A stretch of DNA of 64,000 nucleotides, taken from Micromonospora noduli. Lineage in GTDB: Bacteria; Actinomycetota; Actinomycetes; Mycobacteriales; Micromonosporaceae. Positions 19,787 through 29,214 of this stretch are shown here, in pieces. The notes beneath the pieces are model-generated. The model was not told the origin of the DNA and did not search any database. It saw only the letters and a list, made by a program, of their open reading frames with translations. The translations under genes and the position numbers were made by a program. The DNA is taken from contig NZ_PYAK01000007.1 of the NCBI RefSeq assembly GCF_003264365.1, positions 124,001-188,000 of the forward strand, written 5' to 3'. Every line of letters starts with the position of its first letter. Position 1 is the stretch's first letter.

Positions 19787-22700
19787 GTGTCGACAACCAC
19801 CACACCGGTCCGCCCGAGTGCCGAACAGGACGCGGGAGTGCTGTCCCGACTCTTCGTCCAATGGCCCTCGATCCTGGTGAAGGCGTCCCTGCGCCGACCA
19901 CTGAAGCTGTCGGACAGCCTGACGCCGCCCCGGTACGACCACCTGGAGCGGGTGACCCCGGTCTTCGAGCGTGCCTGGGCCGCCCGGCGGGACCATCCGG
20001 ACGGGCTGCGGCGGGCCCTCTACCAGACCTACCGTCGACGGTTCTGGTGGGCGGGCCTGATCTTCCTGGCCTACCAGACCTGCGCGACCGTCGGGCCGCT
20101 GCTGGTGCGGGAGCTGATCGCCTGGTTCGAGGGCGACGGCCGGGGCCCGGTGGTGGAGGGTCTGCTGATCGCCGCCGGCCTGGCCGGCTTCTACGTGTTG
20201 GACGCGTTGAGCCACAAGCACCAGTGGTCCGAGGTGTGGAAGACCGCGCACTCGATCACCGCGCTGCTGCGGACCGAGATTCTGCGCAAGTACCTGCGGA
20301 TGGATCGCGGTGCCCGACTGGCCCACCCCTCCGGGGAGGTCATCACCCTCGCCTCGTCCGACGCCCGGAGGGTCGGGCGGGTCGCTTTCACGCACATGGC
20401 GTGGGCGGTCCCGCTGGGCATCGCCGGCTCCTGCGTGGTCCTCTGGGTGCTGCTGGGCTGGGCGGCGCTGGTGGGCATCGTCATCCTCATCGCCGGTCTG
20501 TGGCTGTCGCACGTGGCCAACGAGAGGGTCTTCGCGCTGGTGCCGGCGATCCGGGACGCGAACGGCGTCCGGATCGGGCTGGTCGGCGAGTATCTGGGGG
20601 CCATGCGGACGCTGCGCACCCACGGCTGGGAGGACGTCGCCGAGCGGGCTGTCGGCCGGGAACGCGCGACGCTCAACGCGTTGCTGGTCCGCCGGCAGAA
20701 GCGGCTCGCCACGCTCTACCTGGTGAACGCCGCCGCGCCGGTGCTGATGGTGATGGCCACCCTGGTCACGTACGCGGCGCTGGGCAACGAACTGAAGGCG
20801 GCGGACGTGTTCGCGGCGATCGCCGTGCTGACCGTCCTCCGGTCCCAACTGCCCGAGCTGGTGCGCTACCTGGACATGCGCAACGAGTGGCGGGTGGCGT
20901 TCGGGAAGGTGACGACCTTCCTGCGGGCCCCGGACACCGCCGAGGCGTCGACCGACGGCGACGCGCCGGCCGGGGCGGTCGACCTCGACGGCGCGTCGTT
21001 CACCTGGCCCGGGGCCGACGCGGACGCCCGGCCGGTCCTGACCGGCGTCGACCTGCGGGTCGCGCCCGGTGAGTTGATCTGCGTGCTGGGTCGGGTCGGC
21101 AGCGGCAAGTCGGCGCTGCTCGCGGCGCTGGCCAGGGCGCTGCCGACGGTCGCGGGTACCGCACGGGTCGGCGGCAGCGCCGTCTACCTGCCGCAGCGCC
21201 CCTGGATCATGCAGGGCAGCGTCGTCGACAACATCCGCTGCTTCTCGCCCGACGATCCGGACCGGTACGCGGCGGTCGTCCGCGCCACGGCCCTGGAGGC
21301 GGACCTGGCGGCGATGCCGGCCCGCGACGGCACGGCCATCGGCGAGCGGGGCGTGAACCTCTCCGGTGGGCAACGGCAGCGCATCGCGTTGGCCCGCGCC
21401 GCCTACGAGGACGCCGACGTCTACCTCTTCGACGACCCGACCAGCGCCGTCGACGACGCGGTCGCCGGCACCATCCTGGAGGCGCTGTTCGACGGGGTGC
21501 TCGCCGGGCGTACCCGGATCGTTGCCACCCACCGCCTCGACGTGGCCCGGCGGGCCGACCGGGTGGTGGTCCTCGACGGCGGCCGGGTGGTCGCGGCGGG
21601 CCGGTTCGCCGACGTCGCCGCGCAGATGCCCGACCTGCTGCCGGCCGTGGCCGCCGAGGCCGCGACGCCGTCCGACCCGGACGGCGCCGGGCTGGACGAG
21701 GTGGCCGAGGAGGTGGCCGCCGAGGAGGAGGAGACGGTCCGCGCCGGTCAGGTCGGCTCCGCCACCTACCGCCGTTACCTGCAGGTGCTGACCCCGGGCC
21801 TCCTCGCTGTCGTTCTGCTCGGCCTGGCCGTCGGCGGGCAGGCCGTCCTGGGCGGCTCGTCGTTCTGGCTCGGCCACTGGACCGAGCACGCCGGGCAGGA
21901 CACGCTGTACTACGCGGGGGTGTTCGCCGCCATCGGTCTGTTGGCGCTCGTGCTGGATCGCGGGCTGTTCAGCTTCGCCTTCGCCCGGGGTGTGTCCGCC
22001 GGCCAGAACCTGCACGCGTCGATGTTGCACCGGGTCTTCCGGGCCCCGCTGTCGTTCTTCGACCGCAACTCCTCCGGACGTGTTCTGGCGCGGTTCTCCG
22101 GTGACATGGAGACCATCGACCTGGAGTTGCCGGAGACCACCATGGACACCCTCCGGGTCGCCGTCGGCCTGGTCGTGCCGTTGGCGGCGCTGGCCTTCAC
22201 CAGTCCACTGATGCTGGTGGCGGCCCCGCTGCTGCTGGTGGTCTACCTCCGCTGGCAGCGGCTCACCAGGGCCAGCACGGTCGAGGCGTCCCGGCTGTCG
22301 AAGCACGCGAACGAGCCGATGCTCGCACTGCTCAACGAGGCGGTCGACGGGGTGACCTCGATCGAGGGCCGGAACAGCCGGGTGCGCGGCTACCAGGCTG
22401 CGTTCGGTGAGCGGGTCCGCGTCGCGCACCACGCCGACTACACGGTCAACGCGCTGTCGCGGCACTTCAACCTGAAGCTCGACATGCTCGGCGCGGTCGT
22501 CCTGCTGACGTACGGGGTGCTGATCGTCGCCGTGGGCGGGATCGGCGCCGGGTTGGCCGGTGTCGGGGTCAGTTTCGTGTACGCGCTGATGGAGGCGCTG
22601 GCCATGAGCCTGATGACGGTGCAGATGATGGACCTGTCGCTGGCGAGTTTCGAACGTGTCGACGACTACACCCGGCTGCCGGTCGAGCCGACCGACGGGC

Positions 22701-23479
22701 GACCGGCCCCGGCCGGCTGGCCCACCGCCGGCGAGGTCCACTTCGAGAACGTCACCCTGCGCTATGCCGAGGGCGGCCCGGCCGCGCTGAACGGCGTGTC
22801 GTTCGACGCCCCGGCGGGCAGCAAGATCGGCATCGTCGGCCGGACCGGCAGCGGCAAGTCCAGCCTGTTCACCGCGCTGCTGCGGTTCGTGCCGGCCGAG
22901 CAGGGGCGCATCCTCGTCGACGGGGTGGACACCGCCACGCTGCGGCTGGCCGACCTGCGGGCCGCCGTCGAGGTGGTACCGCAGGATCCGGTGCTGCTGC
23001 CCGGCACCCTGCGGGACAACATCGACCCGACCGGTGCGTACCCCGACGCGGCGGTCACCGCCGTCCTCACCAAGGTGGGCCTCGCCGACCGGCTGCTCGG
23101 CGTGGGCGGTGGCGGTCTCGACGCGGCCCTGTCCGCCGACGGCGGGCAGCTCAGCGCCGGTGAACGGCAGCTGCTCTGCCTGGCCCGGGCGTTGCTGCGG
23201 GACGCGAAGCTGGTCCTCATCGACGAGGCCACGTCGAGCCTCGACGCCGAGACCGACGCCCGCATCCAGCGGCTGCTGGCGGTGGACCTCGCCGGCGCGA
23301 CGGTGCTCACCATCGCCCACCGCCGGGAGACCCTGGCCGGCGCCGACCGGGTGGTGACGCTCGACGGTGGGCTGGTGGCCCGGGTGACCGACCGCGATCC
23401 GGCCGGGGTGCTGGCCGGGGCGACGAACCCGGTCGGGCAGCGTGCCGGCGAGCCGAGTCTCGGGGAGCCGGTCCAGTGA
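19787..23479 (+). CDS. Fused ABC exporter, TMD-NBD-TMD-NBD (ABCC/MRP-like arrangement)
   Basis: This 1230-residue full-length exporter probably pumps the operon product out and may give self-resistance. The first half has membrane segments (about 85-370), then an NBD with Walker A GRVGSGKS, signature LSGGQRQR and Walker B VYLFDDPTSAVD. The second half repeats this with Walker A GRTGSGKS, a degenerate signature LSAGERQ and Walker B LVLIDEATSSLD. An acidic linker (AEEVAAEEEE) joins the halves. The first NBD has Asp where the catalytic Glu follows Walker B, the asymmetry seen in ABCC-type proteins. GTG 19787 starts VSTTTTPVR after GGAAACGAG. Its TGA overlaps the GTG of NRPS2, placing export inside the biosynthetic operon. 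Confidence 0.92.
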   Translation: MSTTTTPVRPSAEQDAGVLSRLFVQWPSILVKASLRRPLKLSDSLTPPRYDHLERVTPVFERAWAARRDHPDGLRRALYQTYRRRFWWAGLIFLAYQTCATVGPLLVRELIAWFEGDGRGPVVEGLLIAAGLAGFYVLDALSHKHQWSEVWKTAHSITALLRTEILRKYLRMDRGARLAHPSGEVITLASSDARRVGRVAFTHMAWAVPLGIAGSCVVLWVLLGWAALVGIVILIAGLWLSHVANERVFALVPAIRDANGVRIGLVGEYLGAMRTLRTHGWEDVAERAVGRERATLNALLVRRQKRLATLYLVNAAAPVLMVMATLVTYAALGNELKAADVFAAIAVLTVLRSQLPELVRYLDMRNEWRVAFGKVTTFLRAPDTAEASTDGDAPAGAVDLDGASFTWPGADADARPVLTGVDLRVAPGELICVLGRVGSGKSALLAALARALPTVAGTARVGGSAVYLPQRPWIMQGSVVDNIRCFSPDDPDRYAAVVRATALEADLAAMPARDGTAIGERGVNLSGGQRQRIALARAAYEDADVYLFDDPTSAVDDAVAGTILEALFDGVLAGRTRIVATHRLDVARRADRVVVLDGGRVVAAGRFADVAAQMPDLLPAVAAEAATPSDPDGAGLDEVAEEVAAEEEETVRAGQVGSATYRRYLQVLTPGLLAVVLLGLAVGGQAVLGGSSFWLGHWTEHAGQDTLYYAGVFAAIGLLALVLDRGLFSFAFARGVSAGQNLHASMLHRVFRAPLSFFDRNSSGRVLARFSGDMETIDLELPETTMDTLRVAVGLVVPLAALAFTSPLMLVAAPLLLVVYLRWQRLTRASTVEASRLSKHANEPMLALLNEAVDGVTSIEGRNSRVRGYQAAFGERVRVAHHADYTVNALSRHFNLKLDMLGAVVLLTYGVLIVAVGGIGAGLAGVGVSFVYALMEALAMSLMTVQMMDLSLASFERVDDYTRLPVEPTDGRPAPAGWPTAGEVHFENVTLRYAEGGPAALNGVSFDAPAGSKIGIVGRTGSGKSSLFTALLRFVPAEQGRILVDGVDTATLRLADLRAAVEVVPQDPVLLPGTLRDNIDPTGAYPDAAVTAVLTKVGLADRLLGVGGGGLDAALSADGGQLSAGERQLLCLARALLRDAKLVLIDEATSSLDAETDARIQRLLAVDLAGATVLTIAHRRETLAGADRVVTLDGGLVARVTDRDPAGVLAGATNPVGQRAGEPSLGEPVQ

Positions 23480-26400
23480 CCGGATCGCGTGCGGTGGCCC
23501 AGGAGATGGACGCGCTCGTCCACTGGCGGGCCGGGCTGGCCGGCGTACCCACCCTGGACCTGGTCACCGACCGGGTCCGCCCGGCCCGTCGTCGCCAGCA
23601 CACCGACCGGGTGACGCTCACCGTCGGCCCGGACACCACCCGACGGCTGCACGCGGTGAGCGCGGCGTTGGGCGTCGCACCCTCCGTGCCGTTGCTCGCC
23701 GTGGGGCAGGTGGTGCTGGGCCGGCACGCCGGCACCCGGGACCTGGCCACCGCGACGCCGCTGGACGGCGCCCTGGTGCCGTTGCGCGGCAGGTGGGACG
23801 ACGACCCGTCGGCCGCCGACCTGTTCGCGCGGGTCGACGCCGGGTTGCGGGCGGCCTCGCCGTACACCGGCGTCCCGCTGCACCGGGTGGCCGAGGCGCT
23901 CGGCCTACCCCACGACCCGAGTCGTGCCGCGCTCTGCCCGGTCGTGCTGGGGGTGGGAGCGGCCCCCGCCACCACCGGGGCGGTGCCGCCCGACCTGAGC
24001 GTGCTCTGGGACGAGCCGCGGCCCGACGGGGCGTTCGGCGTCCTCGCCTACGACCCGGACCTGTTCGACAGCGCGACGGTGCGCCGGTTCGCCGACCACT
24101 ACCTGACGTTGCTCGACAACGCCCTGACCGACCCCGAGGCGCCGATCTCCACCCTCGCGCACACGTCGGCGCAGGAGCGCGCGCTGATCGTCCAATGGGG
24201 CACCGGCGGCGGTACGGCAGGTCCGCCGAGTGTGCCGGCGGCGTTCCTCGCCCAGGCCGAGGCGACACCGGACGCCGTCGCTCTGGAGTACGACGGCACC
24301 ACCCTCACGTACGCCGAGGTGCGCGCCCGGGCCGACGCCCTGGCGACGGTCCTGACCGGACACGGGGTCACCCCGGGCAGCGTCGTCGGCCTGGCGATGG
24401 GCTCGTCCGCCCAGTTCGTCGTGGCGATGCTCGCGGTGCTCGCCACCGGGGCGGCGTACCTGCCCCTGGACCCGTCCTACCCCGAGGCGCGGCGGGAGTT
24501 CATGCTGCGCGACAGCGGGGCGCGGCTGCTGCTCGCCGACGGTCCGGTGGCCGTCGTCGACGACCTGCCGGTGCTGCGGCTCGACCGGCTGGTGCTGCCC
24601 TCGGGACGGTCCGCGCCGACGTGGCCGCTGACGTACCCGACGCAGCGGGCCTGCGTCCTGTACACCTCCGGGTCGACAGGGCGGCCGAAGGGGGTCGAGA
24701 CCACCCACGGCGGGATCGTCCGGCTGGTTCACCGCGCCGACTACTTCCCCGTCGGGCCCGCCGACGCGGTCGCACAGGCGGCCAACGTGTCGTTCGACGC
24801 GGCGAGCTTCGAGGTGTGGGGTGCGCTGCTCAACGGCGCGCGCCTGGTGGGCATCCCCAAGGACGACGTGCTCACGCCGTCCCGGCTGGGTCACCGACTC
24901 GCCGAGCACGGCGTCACGGTGCTGATGCTCACCACCGCCCTGTTCCACAGGTGCGTGGACGCCGACCCGGCGATGTTCGCCCCGCTGCGCGCCCTCTACT
25001 TCGGCGGCGAGCCGGCCGACGCCCGCCGGGTCGCCACGCTGGCCGCCGCCCTGCCGGGGTTGCGCCTCGTCAACGGGTACGGCCCGACCGAGTGCACCAC
25101 GTTCTCCAGCACCTGGGACGTGACCGATCTGCCCGGCGACGCGGCGCGGACCCCGATCGGTCGACCGATCGGTGGGGAGCTGCTCTACGTCCTCGACGAC
25201 CACGGCCGGCTGACCGGCATCGGCGCTCCGGGGGAGCTGTTCATCGGCGGCGCCGGTCTCGCGCACGGGTACGTCGGCAGGCCCGACCTGACCGCCGAGC
25301 GGTTCGTGCCGAGCCCCTTCGAGCCCGGCGCCCGCGTCTACCGCACGGGTGACGTGGTGCGGTGGCGCGAGGACGGTCAACTGGAGTGCCTGGGCCGGGC
25401 CGACCAGCAGGTCAAGATCCGCGGTGTCCGGATCGAGCCGGACGAGATCGCCAGCACCCTCACCACCTGCCCGGGCGTCCGGGCCGCCGCCGTCACGGTG
25501 CACGGGGACGGCGACGAACGTCGGCTCGTCGCCTACGTAGTCACGGACGACGCCCCGGTCCCGGCGGGTGAGCTGCGCGCCCACCTCGCGGCCCGGCTGC
25601 CCGAGGCGATGGTGCCGACCTGGTACGTGCCGCTGGCGGCGTTGCCGGTCACCCCCAACGGCAAGGTGGACCGCCGAGCGCTGCCCGCGCCCGACGCGCA
25701 CCACGGGGTCCGGGCCGCCGACGGCGTGCCGCCCAGCGGCCCGATCGAGGAACTTGTCGCACGGACCTGGCAGGACCTGCTCGGCGTGCCGGTGGTGTCC
25801 GCAGCCGATGACTTCTTCGCCCTCGGCGGCCACTCGTTGCTCGCGGCGCAGATGGTGGCGCGGATCGCCGCCGCCGCCGGCGTGCGGCTGGGTGTCCGCG
25901 CCGCCTTCGAGGCGCCCACCGTCGCCGCGCTCGCGGCACGCGTCGCCGACGCCGGCCCGGACGACGCCCGCCCGGCGGTGCCGGCCGCCGGCCCCGGGCC
26001 GCACCCCCTGTCGTACGCCCAGCAGCGGCTGTGGTTCCTCGACCAGCTCGACGCTGGTCAGGCGGTCTACTCGGTGCCGCTGGTGCTGACCGTGGACGGC
26101 CCGCTCGACGTCGACGCCCTCGACGCCGGCCTGCGGGGGCTGGTGACGCGGCACGCGGCGCTGCGGACCCGGCTGGTGACGATCGACGGCGAGCCCCGGC
26201 AGGTAGTGGACGACGAGCCACTGGTCGCCCTCACCGTGGACGACCTGCGCGACCGGGCCGACCGTGACGAGCAGGCCGACGCCCTGCTGCGCCACGCCGC
26301 CGCCCGACCCTTCGACCTCGCCACCGGGCCGCTGGCTCGCTGGCATCTGATCCGGCTGACCGACGAGCACGCGATGCTCCTGATGACGTTGCACCACGCG

Positions 26401-29214
26401 GTCTGTGACGGCTGGTCGATCGGTGTGTTGATCCGTGACCTCGGCGCGTTCTACGCCGCCCGGACCATCGGCACGCCCGCACCGGTCCCGCTCACCGTCG
26501 AGTACGTCGACTACACCCTGTGGCAGCGCGCGCTGCTGGCCGGCGACGCGCGGACGACCCAGCTCGCGTACTGGGTGGACCGGCTCGCGGGTGCGCCCGC
26601 GGCACTGGACCTCCCGACCGACCGTCCCCGCCCGGCCACCGCCCGGCACCGGGGGGAGACGTTCGACGTACGGCTGCCCGCCGCCCTGGTCGAACGCCTC
26701 GACGCGGTGGGACGGCGGCACGGCGTCACCCGGTTCATGGTGCTGCTCGCCGTGTTCCAGTTGGTGCTGGGCCGGTACGCGGACGTCCGCGACGTCAGTG
26801 TCGGCAGCCCGGTGTCCGGGCGCACCCGCTCCGAGTTCGACGACCTGGTGGGTTTCTTCGTCAACACCGTCGTGCTGCGGACCCGTTGGCAGGACACCGA
26901 GACGTTCGTCGACGTGCTGGCCCGGGTGCGGGACGCGGTGCTCGGCGCGTACGAGCACCAGGACGTTCCGTTCGAGCAGGTCGTCGAGGCGGTCCGGCCA
27001 CCACGCGACCCCAGTCGTACCCCGCTGTTCCAGGTCATGCTGTCGGCACAGAACCTGCCCGAGCGGACCGACGCGGTGCCCGGTCTGTCGGTCGGGGTGA
27101 CCGAGTCACCCGGCCGGGTGGCGAAGTTCGACCTCACGGTGGCCTGGGACGAGGTGCCCAGCGCCACGGGCGAGCTGCGCGGCACCGTGGAGTACGACGT
27201 CGACCTGTTCGACAGGGACACCGCCGAGCGGCTGGCGCACAGTTACCGCACCCTGCTGGAGTCGGCGCTGAGCACCCCGGACGCCCCGGTGTCCACACTG
27301 GACCTGCTGCCCGGCCCCGAGCTGGTCCCGCCGGCCGGCGAGGCGACCGACGCGCCGACCGCGTCGACTCTGCACGGCCTGGTCGCCGCCGCCGCGGCGC
27401 GCTGGCAGCAGCGCCCGGCGCTGGTGCAGGGCGACCGGCAGGTCAGCCACGCCGAGCTGGACAGCCGCGCCGCCGCGGTGCACGCCCACCTGACCGCCCG
27501 GGGCGTACGCCCCGGTGACACCGTCGCCGTCCTGCTGGAGCGCAGCCCTGACTGGCCGGCGGCGCTGCTCGGCATCCTGCGCGCCGGGGCCGCGTACGTG
27601 CCACTGGACCCGGCGATCCCGCCGAAGCGGTTGGCGCACATCCTCGCCGACTCGTCGGCGGTGCTGCTGCTCGGCTCCCGCGAGAACCACCCGCCCGCCG
27701 CCGACCTGCCGTTCGTCGCGATCGAGGACGCGTTGCTCGCCGCCCCGGCCGCCGCCGGCACGCCGGTGCACCCGTCGGCGCCGGCGTACGTGCTCTACAC
27801 CTCGGGCACCACCGGGCAACCCAAGGGCGTCCGCGTCAGCCACGGCAACCTGGTGCACACCCTGGAGGCGGTCGCCGGGCACTACGCGCTCACCCCCGCC
27901 GACCGGGTGCTCCAGTTCGCCGCGCTCGGCTTCGACGTGGCCGCCGAGGAGCTGTTCGGGACGCTGATCCGGGGCGGGGCCGTGGTGTTGCCGCCGGCCG
28001 GGCCGGTGCCCGGTCTCGACGAGTTCACCGCGCTGATCCGCCGGGAGCGACTCACAGTGCTCAACCTGCCGGCGTCGTACTGGCACGAGTGGGTGGCGGT
28101 GCTGGACCGTCACCCGCCCGCCTCCTGTCCGCACCTGCGGCTCGTCGTGGTCGGCAGCGAGCGGGTCGACGCGGGGCGGCTCGCCCAGTGGCGCGCCACC
28201 GCGCCGGAGGTGCGCTGGCTCAACGCGTACGGCCCGACCGAGGCCACCATCACCGCCACCGTGCACGAGCCGGGCGGCGACCGGGAGCCGGTCACCGGCA
28301 GCGTCCCGGTGGGGCTGCCGCTGCCGGGCGTGCGGGCGTACGTCCTCGATCGTGGACTGCGGCCGGTGCCGCGCGGGGTCCCGGGGGACCTGTGGCTCGG
28401 CGGACCGGGGGTGGCGCAGGGCTACGTCGGGGACCCGGCCCGCACCGCCGTCAGCTTCCTGCCCGACCCGTGGGGCCCGCCCGGCGGCCGCATGTACGGC
28501 ACCCGGGACCGGGTCCGGCTCGGTGTCGGTGGGGTGCTCGAGTTCCTCGGCCGGGAGGACGGTCAGGTCAAGGTGCGCGGATTCCGGATCGAGTTGGGCG
28601 AGATCGAGGCGGCGCTCGGTGCCCACCCAACGGTAGGAGAGGCGGCTGCGGTGCTGCGCGAGGACGTGCCGGGCCGGCCCACGCTGGTCGGTTACGTGAC
28701 GCCCAGCGACGTGGACGTGGCGCTGCTGCGCGCGCACCTGGCCGACCGGCTGCCCGGGTACATGGTGCCGGCCACGATCGTCACGCTGGACCGGCTGCCA
28801 CGCAGCGACCGCGGCAAGGTCGACCGGGACGCCCTCGCGCCGCCCGCCGCCCCGACCCCTGCCGGGGCGGGTGTGCCCGGCAGCGAGTTGGAGCGCGCGG
28901 TGGCGGCGATCTGGCGCGACGTGCTGGTGGTCGACGAGGTGGGCGTCGACGACAACTTCTTCGACATCGGTGGGCACTCGCTGCTCGTGATGCGGGTGCA
29001 GACGCACCTGTCCGAGCGGCTGGGTCGCACGGTGCCGGTGGTGGAGCTGTTCCGCCACCCCACCGTGCGGGCACTCGCCCGGCACCTGGCGTCCGGGGAC
29101 CGGACGCCGGCGATGTCCGCGGGGCACCACCGCGCCGAGACACGCGCCGCCATCCAACGGGCGCGCACACCGCGACGTCGGCCGGGCCGGCATCACGACA
29201 GGGGGGACGCATGA
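23476..29214 (+). CDS. Nonribosomal peptide synthetase: truncated C-A-T-C-A-T
   Basis: The protein has 1912 residues. It opens with only the C-terminal half of a condensation domain (about 15-230): there is no HHxxxDG motif, because the sequence starts at the later HWRAGLAGVPTLDL region. Then come A (254-735; [11 protein letters not shown] near 396), T (LGGHSLL, Ser 787), a complete C (from 843; HHAVCDG from 973), A (1298-1785; YTSGTTGQPKG near 1441) and T (IGGHSLL, Ser 1835). The first A reads D-A-F-M-Y-G-G-T-F, close to valine-type codes such as DAFWIGGTF. The second reads D-V-E-N-V-G-A-I-T, which I cannot assign. The Arg-rich tail after the last T resembles NRPS ends that hand over to a ketosynthase. 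GTG 23476 overlaps the transporter stop; the end overlaps the next start. Confidence 0.95.
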   Translation: MTGSRAVAQEMDALVHWRAGLAGVPTLDLVTDRVRPARRRQHTDRVTLTVGPDTTRRLHAVSAALGVAPSVPLLAVGQVVLGRHAGTRDLATATPLDGALVPLRGRWDDDPSAADLFARVDAGLRAASPYTGVPLHRVAEALGLPHDPSRAALCPVVLGVGAAPATTGAVPPDLSVLWDEPRPDGAFGVLAYDPDLFDSATVRRFADHYLTLLDNALTDPEAPISTLAHTSAQERALIVQWGTGGGTAGPPSVPAAFLAQAEATPDAVALEYDGTTLTYAEVRARADALATVLTGHGVTPGSVVGLAMGSSAQFVVAMLAVLATGAAYLPLDPSYPEARREFMLRDSGARLLLADGPVAVVDDLPVLRLDRLVLPSGRSAPTWPLTYPTQRACVLYTSGSTGRPKGVETTHGGIVRLVHRADYFPVGPADAVAQAANVSFDAASFEVWGALLNGARLVGIPKDDVLTPSRLGHRLAEHGVTVLMLTTALFHRCVDADPAMFAPLRALYFGGEPADARRVATLAAALPGLRLVNGYGPTECTTFSSTWDVTDLPGDAARTPIGRPIGGELLYVLDDHGRLTGIGAPGELFIGGAGLAHGYVGRPDLTAERFVPSPFEPGARVYRTGDVVRWREDGQLECLGRADQQVKIRGVRIEPDEIASTLTTCPGVRAAAVTVHGDGDERRLVAYVVTDDAPVPAGELRAHLAARLPEAMVPTWYVPLAALPVTPNGKVDRRALPAPDAHHGVRAADGVPPSGPIEELVARTWQDLLGVPVVSAADDFFALGGHSLLAAQMVARIAAAAGVRLGVRAAFEAPTVAALAARVADAGPDDARPAVPAAGPGPHPLSYAQQRLWFLDQLDAGQAVYSVPLVLTVDGPLDVDALDAGLRGLVTRHAALRTRLVTIDGEPRQVVDDEPLVALTVDDLRDRADRDEQADALLRHAAARPFDLATGPLARWHLIRLTDEHAMLLMTLHHAVCDGWSIGVLIRDLGAFYAARTIGTPAPVPLTVEYVDYTLWQRALLAGDARTTQLAYWVDRLAGAPAALDLPTDRPRPATARHRGETFDVRLPAALVERLDAVGRRHGVTRFMVLLAVFQLVLGRYADVRDVSVGSPVSGRTRSEFDDLVGFFVNTVVLRTRWQDTETFVDVLARVRDAVLGAYEHQDVPFEQVVEAVRPPRDPSRTPLFQVMLSAQNLPERTDAVPGLSVGVTESPGRVAKFDLTVAWDEVPSATGELRGTVEYDVDLFDRDTAERLAHSYRTLLESALSTPDAPVSTLDLLPGPELVPPAGEATDAPTASTLHGLVAAAAARWQQRPALVQGDRQVSHAELDSRAAAVHAHLTARGVRPGDTVAVLLERSPDWPAALLGILRAGAAYVPLDPAIPPKRLAHILADSSAVLLLGSRENHPPAADLPFVAIEDALLAAPAAAGTPVHPSAPAYVLYTSGTTGQPKGVRVSHGNLVHTLEAVAGHYALTPADRVLQFAALGFDVAAEELFGTLIRGGAVVLPPAGPVPGLDEFTALIRRERLTVLNLPASYWHEWVAVLDRHPPASCPHLRLVVVGSERVDAGRLAQWRATAPEVRWLNAYGPTEATITATVHEPGGDREPVTGSVPVGLPLPGVRAYVLDRGLRPVPRGVPGDLWLGGPGVAQGYVGDPARTAVSFLPDPWGPPGGRMYGTRDRVRLGVGGVLEFLGREDGQVKVRGFRIELGEIEAALGAHPTVGEAAAVLREDVPGRPTLVGYVTPSDVDVALLRAHLADRLPGYMVPATIVTLDRLPRSDRGKVDRDALAPPAAPTPAGAGVPGSELERAVAAIWRDVLVVDEVGVDDNFFDIGGHSLLVMRVQTHLSERLGRTVPVVELFRHPTVRALARHLASGDRTPAMSAGHHRAETRAAIQRARTPRRRPGRHHDRGDA

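Noticed and set aside
19667..23320. Long minus-strand open frame over the ABC exporter
   Set aside because: No motif and a composition typical of a shadow frame; the opposite strand has complete Walker and signature motifs.
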